A stretch of 64,000 nt of DNA. Origin: Bacteroidales bacterium WCE2008. Its GTDB lineage: Bacteria > Bacteroidota > Bacteroidia > Bacteroidales > UBA932. Positions 19,005-28,240 of this stretch are shown here, piece by piece. The position numbers were made by a program, and so were the translations under genes. The DNA lies in the NCBI GenBank assembly GCA_900167925.1, contig FUZM01000003.1, forward strand, positions 124,001 to 188,000. The letters run 5' to 3'. Under the pieces are notes generated by a model that saw only the letters and a program-made list of their open reading frames with translations, was not told the origin of the DNA and did no database searches. Numbering within the stretch: the stretch's first letter is position 1; the number at the start of each line of letters is the position of its first letter.

Positions 19005-19307
19005 CTATTTTACAAGATAGACATCGTCGCCGGGTTCGGCGAAATTGAAATTCTCCCGGGCGTACTGTTCGAGAGAATCCCTGTCTGTAGATAAAGTCTT
19101 GATCCGCTCGTCCATTGACTTGATTTCCTTCTGGTATCTCTCGATCTGGCGGCGCTGCTGACGCAGCTCGATACCGGCACGGAACCATCGGATAAGATTG
19201 TCATCGCTGAAAAACAAGGCGTATATGAGGGCCAGCGCCGTAATGACGGCGGCATAACGCACAAAACCTTTGTGACGCCCGTTCCAGATATCCTTTACTT
19301 TACCCAA
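19005..19307 (-). CDS. septum formation initiator family protein (DivIC/FtsB-like)
   Basis: A 100-residue bitopic membrane protein: short basic N-terminus, one membrane segment (about 18-33) and a coiled coil (about 42-75) followed by a conserved YARENFNF segment, the pattern of FtsB/DivIC. These act in the divisome with FtsL and FtsQ. It lies convergent to purB with one base between them and divergent from the nucleotidyltransferase gene. Confidence 0.88.
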   Translation of the reverse strand: MGKVKDIWNGRHKGFVRYAAVITALALIYALFFSDDNLIRWFRAGIELRQQRRQIERYQKEIKSMDERIKTLSTDRDSLEQYARENFNFAEPGDDVYLVK

Positions 19308-19346
19308 TTTGATTAATAATTAGATTCCCTTTTCCGCAAAATTACT

Positions 19347-19354
19347 TAACTTTG
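19347..19354 (+). promoter_or_regulatory. candidate -7 box opening the 19.4-34.2 kb gene run
   Basis: TAACTTTG, 30 bp before the nucleotidyltransferase start. It is the only convincing -7 box noticed ahead of the twelve-gene colinear run. -33 element unclear. Confidence 0.4.
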
Positions 19355-19383
19355 GGGATATTATCAAAAAAACTGACTACACA

Positions 19384-20322
19384 ATGAAGAAACCTACACT
19401 TTTAGTACTCGCTGCCGGCATGGGCAGCCGGTATGGCGGACTTAAGCAGATGGACGGTCTCGGCCCTAACGGAGAGACAATTATCGACTACTCTATCCAC
19501 GACGCAGTGGAAGCCGGATTCGGTAAAGTCGTCTATATCGTAAGAGAGTACTTCCGCGAGCAGTTCGAAGAAGCTGTAAAGCAGAAATACAGCAACGTTA
19601 GATGTATCGACGGCTCCCCTCTGGAGTTCTGTTTCGTAACCCAGGAACTGGACAAGATCCCTTCAGGCTTCAACACAAACCCTGACAGAGAGAAACCATG
19701 GGGCACTGCACACGCCATCCTTATGGCCAAGGACGTGATCAACGAGCCATTCGCCGTAATCAACGGTGACGACTATTACGGAAAGGACTCCTTCCATATT
19801 CTCGGAGACTGGCTTCGCGCTCATTCTGATTCCGAGGGTGTCTACAGCATCGTAGGTTTCGAACTAGACAATACCCTTTCGGAATCCGGCGGAGTATCCC
19901 GCGGAGTATGCTTCTACGACAAGGATAACATTCTTACAGGCATCGTCGAGCATCTCAATATCGCGAAAGAAGCTGACGGCATCGTGTACGGTGACAACTC
20001 AGTCAACGGGCAGACCCATGTCAAGCTCGACGGCAAGTCACTCTGCTCGATGAACATGTGGGGTTTCACTCCTGACTACTTCACCAAGAGTTACGAAATC
20101 TTCAAGAAATTCCTCGCCGAATACGGTATGGAACTCAAGAAGGAATACTATATCCCGTACGCCGTGGACAATATCGTAAACAACGGCCTGGGCAGATGCG
20201 AAGTCATCTCTACCCCGTCCCGCTGGTTCGGAGTGACCTACAAGGAAGACAGACCTGCGGTTGTGGCCAAGTTCCAGGAACTTGTCGACAAGGGCGTATA
20301 TCCGTCTCCACTGTATAAATAA
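19384..20322 (+). CDS. sugar-phosphate-type nucleotidyltransferase
   Basis: A 312-residue NTP-transferase-fold protein. The N-terminal LAAGMGSRYGGLKQMDGLGP is the nucleotide-binding signature of nucleotidyltransferases, with VINGDDYYG near residue 121 supplying the metal-binding aspartates. Substrate cannot be read from sequence; the family in Bacteroidota is annotated only as nucleotidyltransferase. It heads a run of short-spaced genes that includes a sugar kinase-RapZ fusion and a second nucleotidyltransferase, which suggests amino-sugar activation, by inference. Confidence 0.85.
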   Translation: MKKPTLLVLAAGMGSRYGGLKQMDGLGPNGETIIDYSIHDAVEAGFGKVVYIVREYFREQFEEAVKQKYSNVRCIDGSPLEFCFVTQELDKIPSGFNTNPDREKPWGTAHAILMAKDVINEPFAVINGDDYYGKDSFHILGDWLRAHSDSEGVYSIVGFELDNTLSESGGVSRGVCFYDKDNILTGIVEHLNIAKEADGIVYGDNSVNGQTHVKLDGKSLCSMNMWGFTPDYFTKSYEIFKKFLAEYGMELKKEYYIPYAVDNIVNNGLGRCEVISTPSRWFGVTYKEDRPAVVAKFQELVDKGVYPSPLYK

Positions 20323-20330
20323 GAATAATC

Positions 20331-21257
20331 ATGGCAATCGTCAGAAAAAGTTCGATAAAGAACTACGATATCCTGTCCGGATTCTCCTGGCATGTTCCCG
20401 GAGTCTCCGGCATGTTCGGACTGTTATTATGGCTACTCGCAGGAGGCCTGCTCGGTAATGTCCTTTCTTTACTGTTAATGTTTGCAGTGCCGGGCTTCAG
20501 CACTTCCAGCCTTATGGCTGTCGCCTATGTTCTTATGTTCATACCGGCAATGCTGGCAAGCCGCTACATCAGCAACCAGAACCTGATGTCAGGAAAGGCC
20601 GGTTATGCTCTCGACAACAATAATTTCAGCCCGTACAGCGGAGGACTCATCGCACTGCTCTGCATGATTGCCACAATCGCCTGCCAGATGGTTGCAGACC
20701 CTGTCACGACGCTTCTGCCGCCTATGCCGGAACAACTGAAAAAGATTCTTGAGAGTGCGGTATCCGGTGACAGCAAGATAATCAGCTTCATAACGACCTG
20801 CGTCTTCGCCCCGTTCTTCGAGGAATGGCTCTGTCGAGGTATGGTCCTGAGAGGTCTGCTGCACTACCGCAGAAGGCCGGGCAGCGAGCCGATGAAACCT
20901 ATATGGGCTATCGTTATCTCTGCCGCCTTCTTCGCCCTCATCCACCTGAACCCTTGGCAGGCCATCCCTGCGTTCCTTCTCGGAATGCTCTTCGGCTACG
21001 TATATTACAGGACAGGCTCGCTCAAGCTTACGATGCTCATGCATTTTACCAATAACGCATTCGCAACACTGCTGTCGAGTATCGACTCTACAAAAGAGGT
21101 CGAATCAATACTCGACCTGATGCCTGCATGGGCAGTCTGCTGCTGTGTAGTCGTAGCGATCCCTATCATCGTATGTTTCGTGAAGTTACTTTCCAAGACA
21201 GAAATGTCCGCCCCGGAGGGCAACTTCGAAGAACTTAAAATAGACGATTCAATCTAA
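20331..21257 (+). CDS. CPBP family intramembrane glutamic protease
   Basis: A 308-residue multi-pass membrane protein with about seven to eight hydrophobic segments. The CPBP (Rce1-like) motifs are present: FFEEWLCRG (Glu164, Glu165, Arg169), FALIHLNPW (His near residue 204) and MHFTNNAF near residue 239. Such proteins are membrane proteases or bacteriocin self-immunity proteins; the substrate is unknown. It follows the nucleotidyltransferase by 8 bp and precedes the kinase-RapZ fusion by 4 bp. Confidence 0.88.
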   Translation: MAIVRKSSIKNYDILSGFSWHVPGVSGMFGLLLWLLAGGLLGNVLSLLLMFAVPGFSTSSLMAVAYVLMFIPAMLASRYISNQNLMSGKAGYALDNNNFSPYSGGLIALLCMIATIACQMVADPVTTLLPPMPEQLKKILESAVSGDSKIISFITTCVFAPFFEEWLCRGMVLRGLLHYRRRPGSEPMKPIWAIVISAAFFALIHLNPWQAIPAFLLGMLFGYVYYRTGSLKLTMLMHFTNNAFATLLSSIDSTKEVESILDLMPAWAVCCCVVVAIPIIVCFVKLLSKTEMSAPEGNFEELKIDDSI

Positions 21258-21261
21258 TAAT

Positions 21262-22683
21262 ATGGACGAGATTCTTTCCAGACTGTTCGAAGACTATACC
21301 GGAAGAAAAGTTTCTGAATCTGCAGAAATCAACACCTCCGGAAGCAACCGCAGATATTACCGCATGAAAAGCGGCGACATCTCCCTCATCGGTGTCACCG
21401 GGACAAGTCTGGAAGAGAACAAAGCCTTCATCGCTATCGACAGGCACTTCATCGAGGCCGGAATAAGGGTCCCGAAAGTGCTTGCCGTCAGCGACGACTG
21501 CATGGCCTATATCCAGGAAGACCTCGGGGACGAATCCCTGTTTTCGGCCGTTTCGCACGGACGCGAGACCGGAGAGTATTCTGACCATGAAAGGGCCCTC
21601 CTGTGCAAAGTAGCGGAGGAGCTCCCGAAGATCCAGTTCAAGGGAGGCAAGGGACTCGACTACAGCGTCTGCTATCCTGAGCCCGAGTTCGGCGAAAGGA
21701 TGGTCATGTTCGACCTCAACTACTTCAAGTACTGCTTCCTCAAGGCGACCGGCCTGGACTTCAACGAGGCCCGTCTCCAGGACGATTTCGAAAAGCTGAA
21801 AGACGACCTGCTCGTAGACATGGGAGAGACCTTCATGTACAGGGATTTCCAGGCAAGGAACGTCATGCTGAAGGACGGCAAGCCTTACTTCATCGACTTC
21901 CAGGGAGGCAGGCGCGGCCCGCTTTACTATGACGTAGCCTCGTTTATCTGGCAGGCAAGGGCGAGATATCCTGAAGACCTGAAACAGGCAATGGTTGAGG
22001 CCTACAAGCGGTCCCTGCGCAGTTTCAAGCCGGACTTCGACGAGGCTGACTTCGACAGGAAGCTCCGTCTGTTCGTTCTGTTCCGCACTCTCCAGGTTCT
22101 CGGAGCCTACGGATTCCGCGGCTATTTCGAGAAGAAGCCGCACTTCGTCGCGAGCGTACCGTTCGCGATAGACAATCTGCGCAGACTGATAAGGAAGCCT
22201 TTCGAGGAGTATCCTTACCTCAACGAAGTGCTGCGCAAGCTGACAGAAATGGAGCAGTTCTATGAGGCTGCCGAAGACAAGCGTCTCGAAGTCAGCATAT
22301 ACAGCTTCGCATTCAAGAAAGGTATCCCGGTCGACAACAGCGGAAACGGAGGAGGCTATGTCTTCGACTGCCGTTCCGTCAACAACCCGGGCAAATATGA
22401 ATACTACCGCCAGTTCAACGGCATGGACAAAGAGGTGATAAAGTTCCTCGAGGATGACGGAGAAGTAAAGGACTTCCTGTCGCATGTCTACGCCCTTGTC
22501 GATGCCCACGTAAAGCGGTTCATTGAAAGGAAATTTACGCATCTGCAGGTCTGCTTCGGCTGCACCGGCGGCCAGCACCGTTCGGTCTACTGCGCCGAGC
22601 ACCTTGCCGAGCATCTTTCAGCGAGATTCGATATCAGGATCACGGTGACCCACCGCGAACTCGATATCGAGAAAAAGATGTAA
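21262..22683 (+). CDS. anomeric sugar kinase-like domain fused to RapZ C-terminal domain
   Basis: A 473-residue two-domain protein. Residues about 20-300 are an aminoglycoside-phosphotransferase fold resembling AmgK, with YRDFQARNVML (catalytic loop) and IDFQGGRRGP (metal-binding Asp). Residues about 310-470 match the RapZ C-terminal domain, including VDNSGNGGGYVFDCR and the motif GCTGGQHRSV. AmgK phosphorylates MurNAc/GlcNAc at C1 in peptidoglycan recycling; the RapZ C-terminal domain in E. coli senses glucosamine-6-phosphate. RapZ's N-terminal P-loop ATPase domain is absent. The MurU-like gene is 2 bp downstream, supporting a cell-wall sugar salvage role (inference). Confidence 0.85.
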   Translation: MDEILSRLFEDYTGRKVSESAEINTSGSNRRYYRMKSGDISLIGVTGTSLEENKAFIAIDRHFIEAGIRVPKVLAVSDDCMAYIQEDLGDESLFSAVSHGRETGEYSDHERALLCKVAEELPKIQFKGGKGLDYSVCYPEPEFGERMVMFDLNYFKYCFLKATGLDFNEARLQDDFEKLKDDLLVDMGETFMYRDFQARNVMLKDGKPYFIDFQGGRRGPLYYDVASFIWQARARYPEDLKQAMVEAYKRSLRSFKPDFDEADFDRKLRLFVLFRTLQVLGAYGFRGYFEKKPHFVASVPFAIDNLRRLIRKPFEEYPYLNEVLRKLTEMEQFYEAAEDKRLEVSIYSFAFKKGIPVDNSGNGGGYVFDCRSVNNPGKYEYYRQFNGMDKEVIKFLEDDGEVKDFLSHVYALVDAHVKRFIERKFTHLQVCFGCTGGQHRSVYCAEHLAEHLSARFDIRITVTHRELDIEKKM

Positions 22684-22685
22684 CT

Positions 22686-23420
22686 ATGAAAGCCATGATA
22701 TTCGCTGCCGGACTGGGCACCAGACTCAGACCGCTGACCGACACCCTTCCGAAAGCGCTCGTGCCGGTCGGAGGAGCTCCCCTGCTCTATCATGTGCTCA
22801 TGAAACTCAAAGCCGCCGGGATCACGGAATTCGTGATCAACGTGCATCACTTCGCGGACAAGATAGTCTCCTATCTGGAGGAAAACGACCGCTTCGGCAT
22901 GGACATAAGCATCTCCGACGAGACTGACGGTCTTCTGGAGACAGGCGGCGGAATACTGCATGCGCGGCAGTTCCTTGACGGACCTTTCCTGGTCCACAAT
23001 GTCGACATTCTCTCGAATCTTGACGTAGCCTCTTTCATCGGGAAAGCCCGTCCAGAGGCGCTCGCGACCCTTCTGGTCAGCGACCGTCAGACCAGCCGCT
23101 ATCTCCTGTTCGACGATGACATGAGACTGAAAGGCTGGACAAACATATCTACCGGAGAAGTCCGGAGCCCGTATCCGGACCTCGATCCTGCCTCCTGCAG
23201 GAAGCTGGCGTTCTCGGGCATCCATCTTGTCTCGGACAAGATCTTCGATGCATTTGGTGAATACGGTTTCAGCGGGAGATTCCCTATTATGGACTTTTAT
23301 CTGAAGGCCTGCAGAGACTGCCCGGTTTACGGAGCCGTCCAGCCGGGTCTGGAACTGATGGATGTCGGCAAGTCAGACACTCTTGCCCAGGCCGAAGAAT
23401 TTCTAAAATCAAGTATATAA
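22686..23420 (+). CDS. MurU-like nucleotidyltransferase
   Basis: A 244-residue nucleotidyltransferase with the signature FAAGLGTRLRPLTDTLPKA at the N-terminus and VHNVDILSN near residue 105. In organisms using the AmgK/MurU bypass, MurU makes UDP-MurNAc from MurNAc-1-phosphate; the position immediately after the AmgK-like kinase supports that reading. It could instead be a mannose- or glucose-1-phosphate transferase. Gaps are 2 bp upstream and 1 bp downstream, so translation with pncB may be coupled. Confidence 0.8.
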   Translation: MKAMIFAAGLGTRLRPLTDTLPKALVPVGGAPLLYHVLMKLKAAGITEFVINVHHFADKIVSYLEENDRFGMDISISDETDGLLETGGGILHARQFLDGPFLVHNVDILSNLDVASFIGKARPEALATLLVSDRQTSRYLLFDDDMRLKGWTNISTGEVRSPYPDLDPASCRKLAFSGIHLVSDKIFDAFGEYGFSGRFPIMDFYLKACRDCPVYGAVQPGLELMDVGKSDTLAQAEEFLKSSI

Positions 23421-23421
23421 G

Positions 23422-24915
23422 ATGGCTCTACCGAATCACGCCTACTGTTCTGACAAGTACCAGTACACAATGGGAAAGTCTTTCTATGACTGCGGAAGAA
23501 AAGACGAAATCGCAGTATTCAACATGTTTTACCGCAAAGCCCCGGAGAATAACAACTGGGCTGTAGTCTGCGGTACGGACGAGGTTATAGAAATGATACA
23601 GAACCTCGGAAAGATGCCTGCGGACTTCTACGAGAAGTTCCTCCCGGGCGACGAATACGCGGAGTTCCGCAAGTTCCTCGCCACCATGAAATTCACCGGA
23701 AACGTCTATGCTATGAGAGAGGGCGAAATCGCCTTCCCGAATCAGCCGGTCATAACAGTCGAGGGTCCGCTTATCGAAGCCCAGGTCCTCGAGACTCCGC
23801 TGCTCTGCATCATGAACCACCAGATGGCCGTAGCGACCAAGGCGTCCCGCGTCTGCCGCGCCACCAGCCATCCTGTCAGCGAGTTCGGATCCAGAAGGGC
23901 GCACGGCCCATGGGCCGCCACCTACGGAGCTAAGGCTGCAATCATCGCCGGCTGCGCAAGCACATCCAACATCCTCACCGGAGTGATGAACGGAGTGCCT
24001 TCGACGGGCACCATGGCCCACAGCTACGTAACTTCATACGGCAGCAGCGTCGAGGGCGAGCACAAGGCCTTCTGCGACTATATCAAGACCCACCGCGGAG
24101 AGAACCTGATCCTGCTCATCGACACATACGACACCCTCAAGTGCGGAGTCCTCAACGCGATCCGCTCTTTCCGCGAGAACGGCATCGATGACAGCTATCC
24201 ATACGGCTACGGAATCAGGCTTGACAGCGGCGACCTTGCCTACCTTTCTGTCAAGGTACGCAAGATACTCGACGAGCACGGAATGAAGAAGTGCAAGATC
24301 TTCGCTACCAACTCTCTCGACGAGTATCTTATCACCGATCTCGAGCGCCAGGGCGCATGCATAGACAGCTACGGAGTCGGCGACGCTATCGCCACCAGCA
24401 AGGCGGCCCCATGTTTCGGCAACGTCTATAAACTGGTGCAGATTGACGGACAGCCGGTATTGAAGCGTTCCGAGGACACGATAAAGCTTATCAATCCGGG
24501 CTTCCAGATCACATACCGAATAATCCGAAAAGAGGAACAGGGAGAGGTCTACAAAGCTGACGTCACCTGTCTGCGCGGAGATTCGATAAGCAAAGCTATT
24601 GAAGCCGGAGAGACCTTCGAGATCTACGACGAGCAGGACCGCTTCAAGCATAAGACTTTCGAGGCCGGCTCCTATACGTTCCGCGTCCTGCAGGAGCATG
24701 TGATCAAGAATGGCGAAGATATTTCCGAGAAGCGTCCGCTTCTGGAGAAGAAGGCTTTCTATGACGACACTCTCGCACACTTCAGTCCTTCCGAGCGCCG
24801 ACTTATAAACCCGCACTACTATAAGGTCGATATTTCGAAGGATATGCATGAAGTGAAACTTGGCATACTTGAAAGGATCAACAAGGAAATCGAGAATTTC
24901 CGCATAGACGAATAA
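23422..24915 (+). CDS. pncB: nicotinate phosphoribosyltransferase
   Basis: A 497-residue NAPRTase, converting nicotinate and PRPP to nicotinate mononucleotide in the Preiss-Handler pathway. EFGSRRAHGPWAA and the later GIRLDSGDLAYLS segment are the family signatures (phosphate and ribose binding). Length matches the long NAPRTase form. Its stop overlaps the SusC start at 24915. The nicotinamidase pncA is 6.5 kb downstream in the same gene run. Confidence 0.93.
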   Translation: MALPNHAYCSDKYQYTMGKSFYDCGRKDEIAVFNMFYRKAPENNNWAVVCGTDEVIEMIQNLGKMPADFYEKFLPGDEYAEFRKFLATMKFTGNVYAMREGEIAFPNQPVITVEGPLIEAQVLETPLLCIMNHQMAVATKASRVCRATSHPVSEFGSRRAHGPWAATYGAKAAIIAGCASTSNILTGVMNGVPSTGTMAHSYVTSYGSSVEGEHKAFCDYIKTHRGENLILLIDTYDTLKCGVLNAIRSFRENGIDDSYPYGYGIRLDSGDLAYLSVKVRKILDEHGMKKCKIFATNSLDEYLITDLERQGACIDSYGVGDAIATSKAAPCFGNVYKLVQIDGQPVLKRSEDTIKLINPGFQITYRIIRKEEQGEVYKADVTCLRGDSISKAIEAGETFEIYDEQDRFKHKTFEAGSYTFRVLQEHVIKNGEDISEKRPLLEKKAFYDDTLAHFSPSERRLINPHYYKVDISKDMHEVKLGILERINKEIENFRIDE

Positions 24916-27900
24916 TGAAAAACATACTGCTCACCTTTTTCCTGACCTCTGTCGCTACTCTGGTCGCAGCTCTGCCTTCCTTCGCCCAGCAAAGGACGAT
25001 GTCGGGTGTCGTGACTGATTCCTCAGGGGAACCGATCCCAGGCGTTTCGGTATCGTACCACGACGGGAAAAAGCTCAACGGCACAGCTACCGGAATCGAC
25101 GGAGACTTCAGCCTCCCAATACCGGGAACCGTCACGGAAGTAACCTTCTCCTGCATAGGTTTCAGCGACCTGGTCTACGGATTGACCGGTGACGGACTTA
25201 CAGGACTGACAATAGTTCTCCAGTACGACGAAGCCCTCACCCTCGACCAGGTAGTCGTCACTGGATATGCCCAGACGACAGTCAAGCGCATCACCGGCTC
25301 TGTCGGGATAATGGACAAGGAAAAGTTCGAAGCAAAGCCTCTTGCCTCTGTAAGCTCCCTGATGCAGGGCGAAATCGCCGGCGTACAGATTCAGGCCCTC
25401 TCCGGCCAGCCGGGCACCGAATCCAGAATCCGCATCCGAGGCGCCAACAATATCTCCGGAAACAGTTCCCCTCTCTGGGTAGTAGACGGAGTTCCTCTCC
25501 AGAGCGAGCTTCCTAACGTATCCAGTTCCGAACTTGCCGCCGGAGGTTTCGACGACATCTTCGTCAGCGGAGTCGGAGGCATCAATCCGAACGACATCGA
25601 GAGCATAACAGTACTCAAGGACGCTGCAGCAGCGGCCATCTATGGTTCCAGGGCCGCCAACGGCGTCATAGTCGTCACGACAAAGAAAGGCGCGGCCGGA
25701 AAGATGAAGGTCGCATACAACAACAACCTCACATGGTCATTCCGCCCGCAGCGCAGTCTGGACCTGATGAACGCCGCGGAAAAACTTGACTGGGAGCAGG
25801 AGCTCTGGGACGAGTTCTCCGCCGGGGGATACATGCGCGCAAAGAATGATTTCACGGCTTTCTTCCCGATCATCGGAATTACCGGACAGGTACGCGCCGG
25901 AGTTGGGGACTTCGAAGCCATGAAGGATGACAAGGCAGCCCAGGATGCATATCTCGCGTCGCTCAGGGGGATTGATACCAACTGGTACGACCTCCTCTTC
26001 AGGAACGCCTTCTCGCACAACCACCACCTCTCCCTCAGCGGAGGAGCGGACCGGTACACCTATTACGTCTCCGGAGGCGTCAACGACGACCGCGGTATGC
26101 TCATCCATAACGACTACCGCCGCTATAACGTCAACGCCAACGTCAACCTCCATCCTTCCGACAGGCTGCGTCTGGACTTCGGACTCGAGACCTCCCGCCA
26201 GGAATCTAAGTCCCCTGACAGCAGCGTCAACGCCTTCACATACGCCTACTTCGCAAACCCATACGAAAAGGCCTACGAAGACGACGGCAGCTATGCAGCC
26301 GACAAGACATGGTTCTCGCTCGGCTACTACAACGGCCGCGGCATCGAGCAGGTGCTCCCGAAATCCGGCTTCAGCATTCTCCGCGAGCTGGACAACAACT
26401 ATACGAAAACCATCAATTCGGCAATTACCCTGAGAGGCCAGCTCGACTACTCCCTCACCGACGCCCTCCACTTCATAGCGCTGGGATCATACTCCTTCGC
26501 CAACAACTCCACGGACAAGGTCGTCGACAAGAATACGTTCACCGCCTTCCAGGACAGGCTTGGCAACGACAGCAAATCACAGACCAACCTCTACGGCAGC
26601 ATCACGCAGAACAGGATGAACCGCGAAAGCTATGTGCTCCGCGGCCACTTCGCCTACAACAAGAGCTTCTCCTCCGACCATACTCTCAACGTAATCGCCG
26701 GAGCCGAAGTCCGTGCCACCAGTTCCAACACTATCTTCACAAAAAGATACAACTACGATCCTAAGACCGGCACGACTTCGCTGCCTCAGATAAGCGGCGC
26801 GACTGACCAGTGGATCAGTCAGGTTGAAAGGCTGAACGGCCAGTTCTTCAGCGACAGCCGCTACGCATCGTTCTACGTATCAGGAGATTACTATCTCCTC
26901 GACCGCTTCGTGATAAACGCCTCGTTCCGAACCGACGGCAGCTCCAACTTCGGTAGCGACCGCCAGTTCAACCCGACCTGGAGTGCCGGTGCCGCCTGGC
27001 ATCTCGGAGAAGAGAAATGGATGCCGTCTGCAGTATCCCATGCGACTCTCCGTACAGCCTACGGTTTTACCGGCAACGTCAGCCGAAGCACGACTCACCA
27101 GCTGGTCATGAAATATCTCCAGCAGCAATACCGCTATTACGACGGAGAATCATATATGCTCGGCACGATCCCGAGCGCTCCTAATCCTGAGCTCGGCTGG
27201 GAAAAGACTGCCGACGCCAAGATCGGACTCGACTTCGGACTCTGGAAAGACCGCCTTACCGTCAACACTGAAGGCTACTACCGCATGAGCCGCGATATAG
27301 TGACCTCGTCCATGCTGCAGTCCACTACAGGATTCAGCTCGGCCTACTTCAACTCGGCCGATATTATGAACAGCGGTATCGAGACTACGATATCCGGAAA
27401 GCCATACAAGAAAGGGGACCTCTCGGTCAACGCCTCCGTCAACTTTGCCTACAACTTCAATAAAGTGGTAAGTTACACTCCGGTCACCATGAGCGCGATA
27501 ACCGCCAAAGACCGCTACGTCGAGGGCTATCCTGTAAGTTCGATCTTCGCCGGCAAGTACGGAGGAGTCGATCCGTCGACCGGCCTGTACCAGTTCCGTC
27601 TCAGGGAAGACTCCAGCATAATGTCAGTCTCCGACCTCAACGATCCGGACAACTACCGTTACTTCCTCGGGACAAGCATAGCCCCATATACCGGAGGCTT
27701 CAGCATATCGGTAGGATACAAAAGATTCCGTCTTTCAATGTCAGGCGTCTATTCCTTCGGAGCCAAGGTATATGACAAGATTGTCTCCCCTGCCTCATAC
27801 TACAATGCCCAGCACGCCGGAGTCTCCACCGAGGAGGTCCAGTCGCAGTTCAGCGACCTCTACTCCAACCACCTGAACGTGCGCCGGGACAGGACCGACC

Positions 27901-28238
27901 GCTGGACCCTTTCCAATCCGGCAGGGACGAAATACCCGAGAATCTACGACAGGTTCGACGCGATCTACAACTTCGCCGCCTCGAACCCTATGGACTACAG
28001 CATCATCGATGCCATCTATCTCAAGGATGTCTCATATCTCAGGCTGAAGACCATTCTCCTGACCTGGGACCTTCCTGAATCCCTTACCGGCAGGATCGGA
28101 CTGCGCAGGGCAAGTCTCAACCTGTCGATGAACAACTTCCTTACGATAACAGGCTACGACGGAATGGATCCGGAAGTGCCGGGGGCGACCTACCCGACCA
28201 CCAGGAGCGTATCTGCCGGCCTTAACATAGAGTTTTAG
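24915..28238 (+). CDS. SusC/RagA-type TonB-dependent outer-membrane transporter
   Basis: A 1107-residue transporter. Signal peptide (1-24), carboxypeptidase-regulatory-like beta domain (about 30-105, RTMSGVVTDSSGEPIPGVSV), plug domain (about 112-240, starting VVVTGYAQTT, with WVVDGVPL), then the 22-strand barrel ending in Phe. With the SusD partner 2 bp downstream it forms a hinged outer-membrane uptake complex energised by TonB. No glycosidase or peptidase gene is adjacent, unlike typical glycan loci; pncB overlaps its start. Substrate unknown. Confidence 0.95.
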   Translation: MKNILLTFFLTSVATLVAALPSFAQQRTMSGVVTDSSGEPIPGVSVSYHDGKKLNGTATGIDGDFSLPIPGTVTEVTFSCIGFSDLVYGLTGDGLTGLTIVLQYDEALTLDQVVVTGYAQTTVKRITGSVGIMDKEKFEAKPLASVSSLMQGEIAGVQIQALSGQPGTESRIRIRGANNISGNSSPLWVVDGVPLQSELPNVSSSELAAGGFDDIFVSGVGGINPNDIESITVLKDAAAAAIYGSRAANGVIVVTTKKGAAGKMKVAYNNNLTWSFRPQRSLDLMNAAEKLDWEQELWDEFSAGGYMRAKNDFTAFFPIIGITGQVRAGVGDFEAMKDDKAAQDAYLASLRGIDTNWYDLLFRNAFSHNHHLSLSGGADRYTYYVSGGVNDDRGMLIHNDYRRYNVNANVNLHPSDRLRLDFGLETSRQESKSPDSSVNAFTYAYFANPYEKAYEDDGSYAADKTWFSLGYYNGRGIEQVLPKSGFSILRELDNNYTKTINSAITLRGQLDYSLTDALHFIALGSYSFANNSTDKVVDKNTFTAFQDRLGNDSKSQTNLYGSITQNRMNRESYVLRGHFAYNKSFSSDHTLNVIAGAEVRATSSNTIFTKRYNYDPKTGTTSLPQISGATDQWISQVERLNGQFFSDSRYASFYVSGDYYLLDRFVINASFRTDGSSNFGSDRQFNPTWSAGAAWHLGEEKWMPSAVSHATLRTAYGFTGNVSRSTTHQLVMKYLQQQYRYYDGESYMLGTIPSAPNPELGWEKTADAKIGLDFGLWKDRLTVNTEGYYRMSRDIVTSSMLQSTTGFSSAYFNSADIMNSGIETTISGKPYKKGDLSVNASVNFAYNFNKVVSYTPVTMSAITAKDRYVEGYPVSSIFAGKYGGVDPSTGLYQFRLREDSSIMSVSDLNDPDNYRYFLGTSIAPYTGGFSISVGYKRFRLSMSGVYSFGAKVYDKIVSPASYYNAQHAGVSTEEVQSQFSDLYSNHLNVRRDRTDRWTLSNPAGTKYPRIYDRFDAIYNFAASNPMDYSIIDAIYLKDVSYLRLKTILLTWDLPESLTGRIGLRRASLNLSMNNFLTITGYDGMDPEVPGATYPTTRSVSAGLNIEF

Positions 28239-28240
28239 CC

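Noticed and set aside
21235..22614. 459-residue minus-strand frame opposite the kinase-RapZ gene
   Set aside because: Complete overlap with a gene showing clear domain motifs; antisense shadow.
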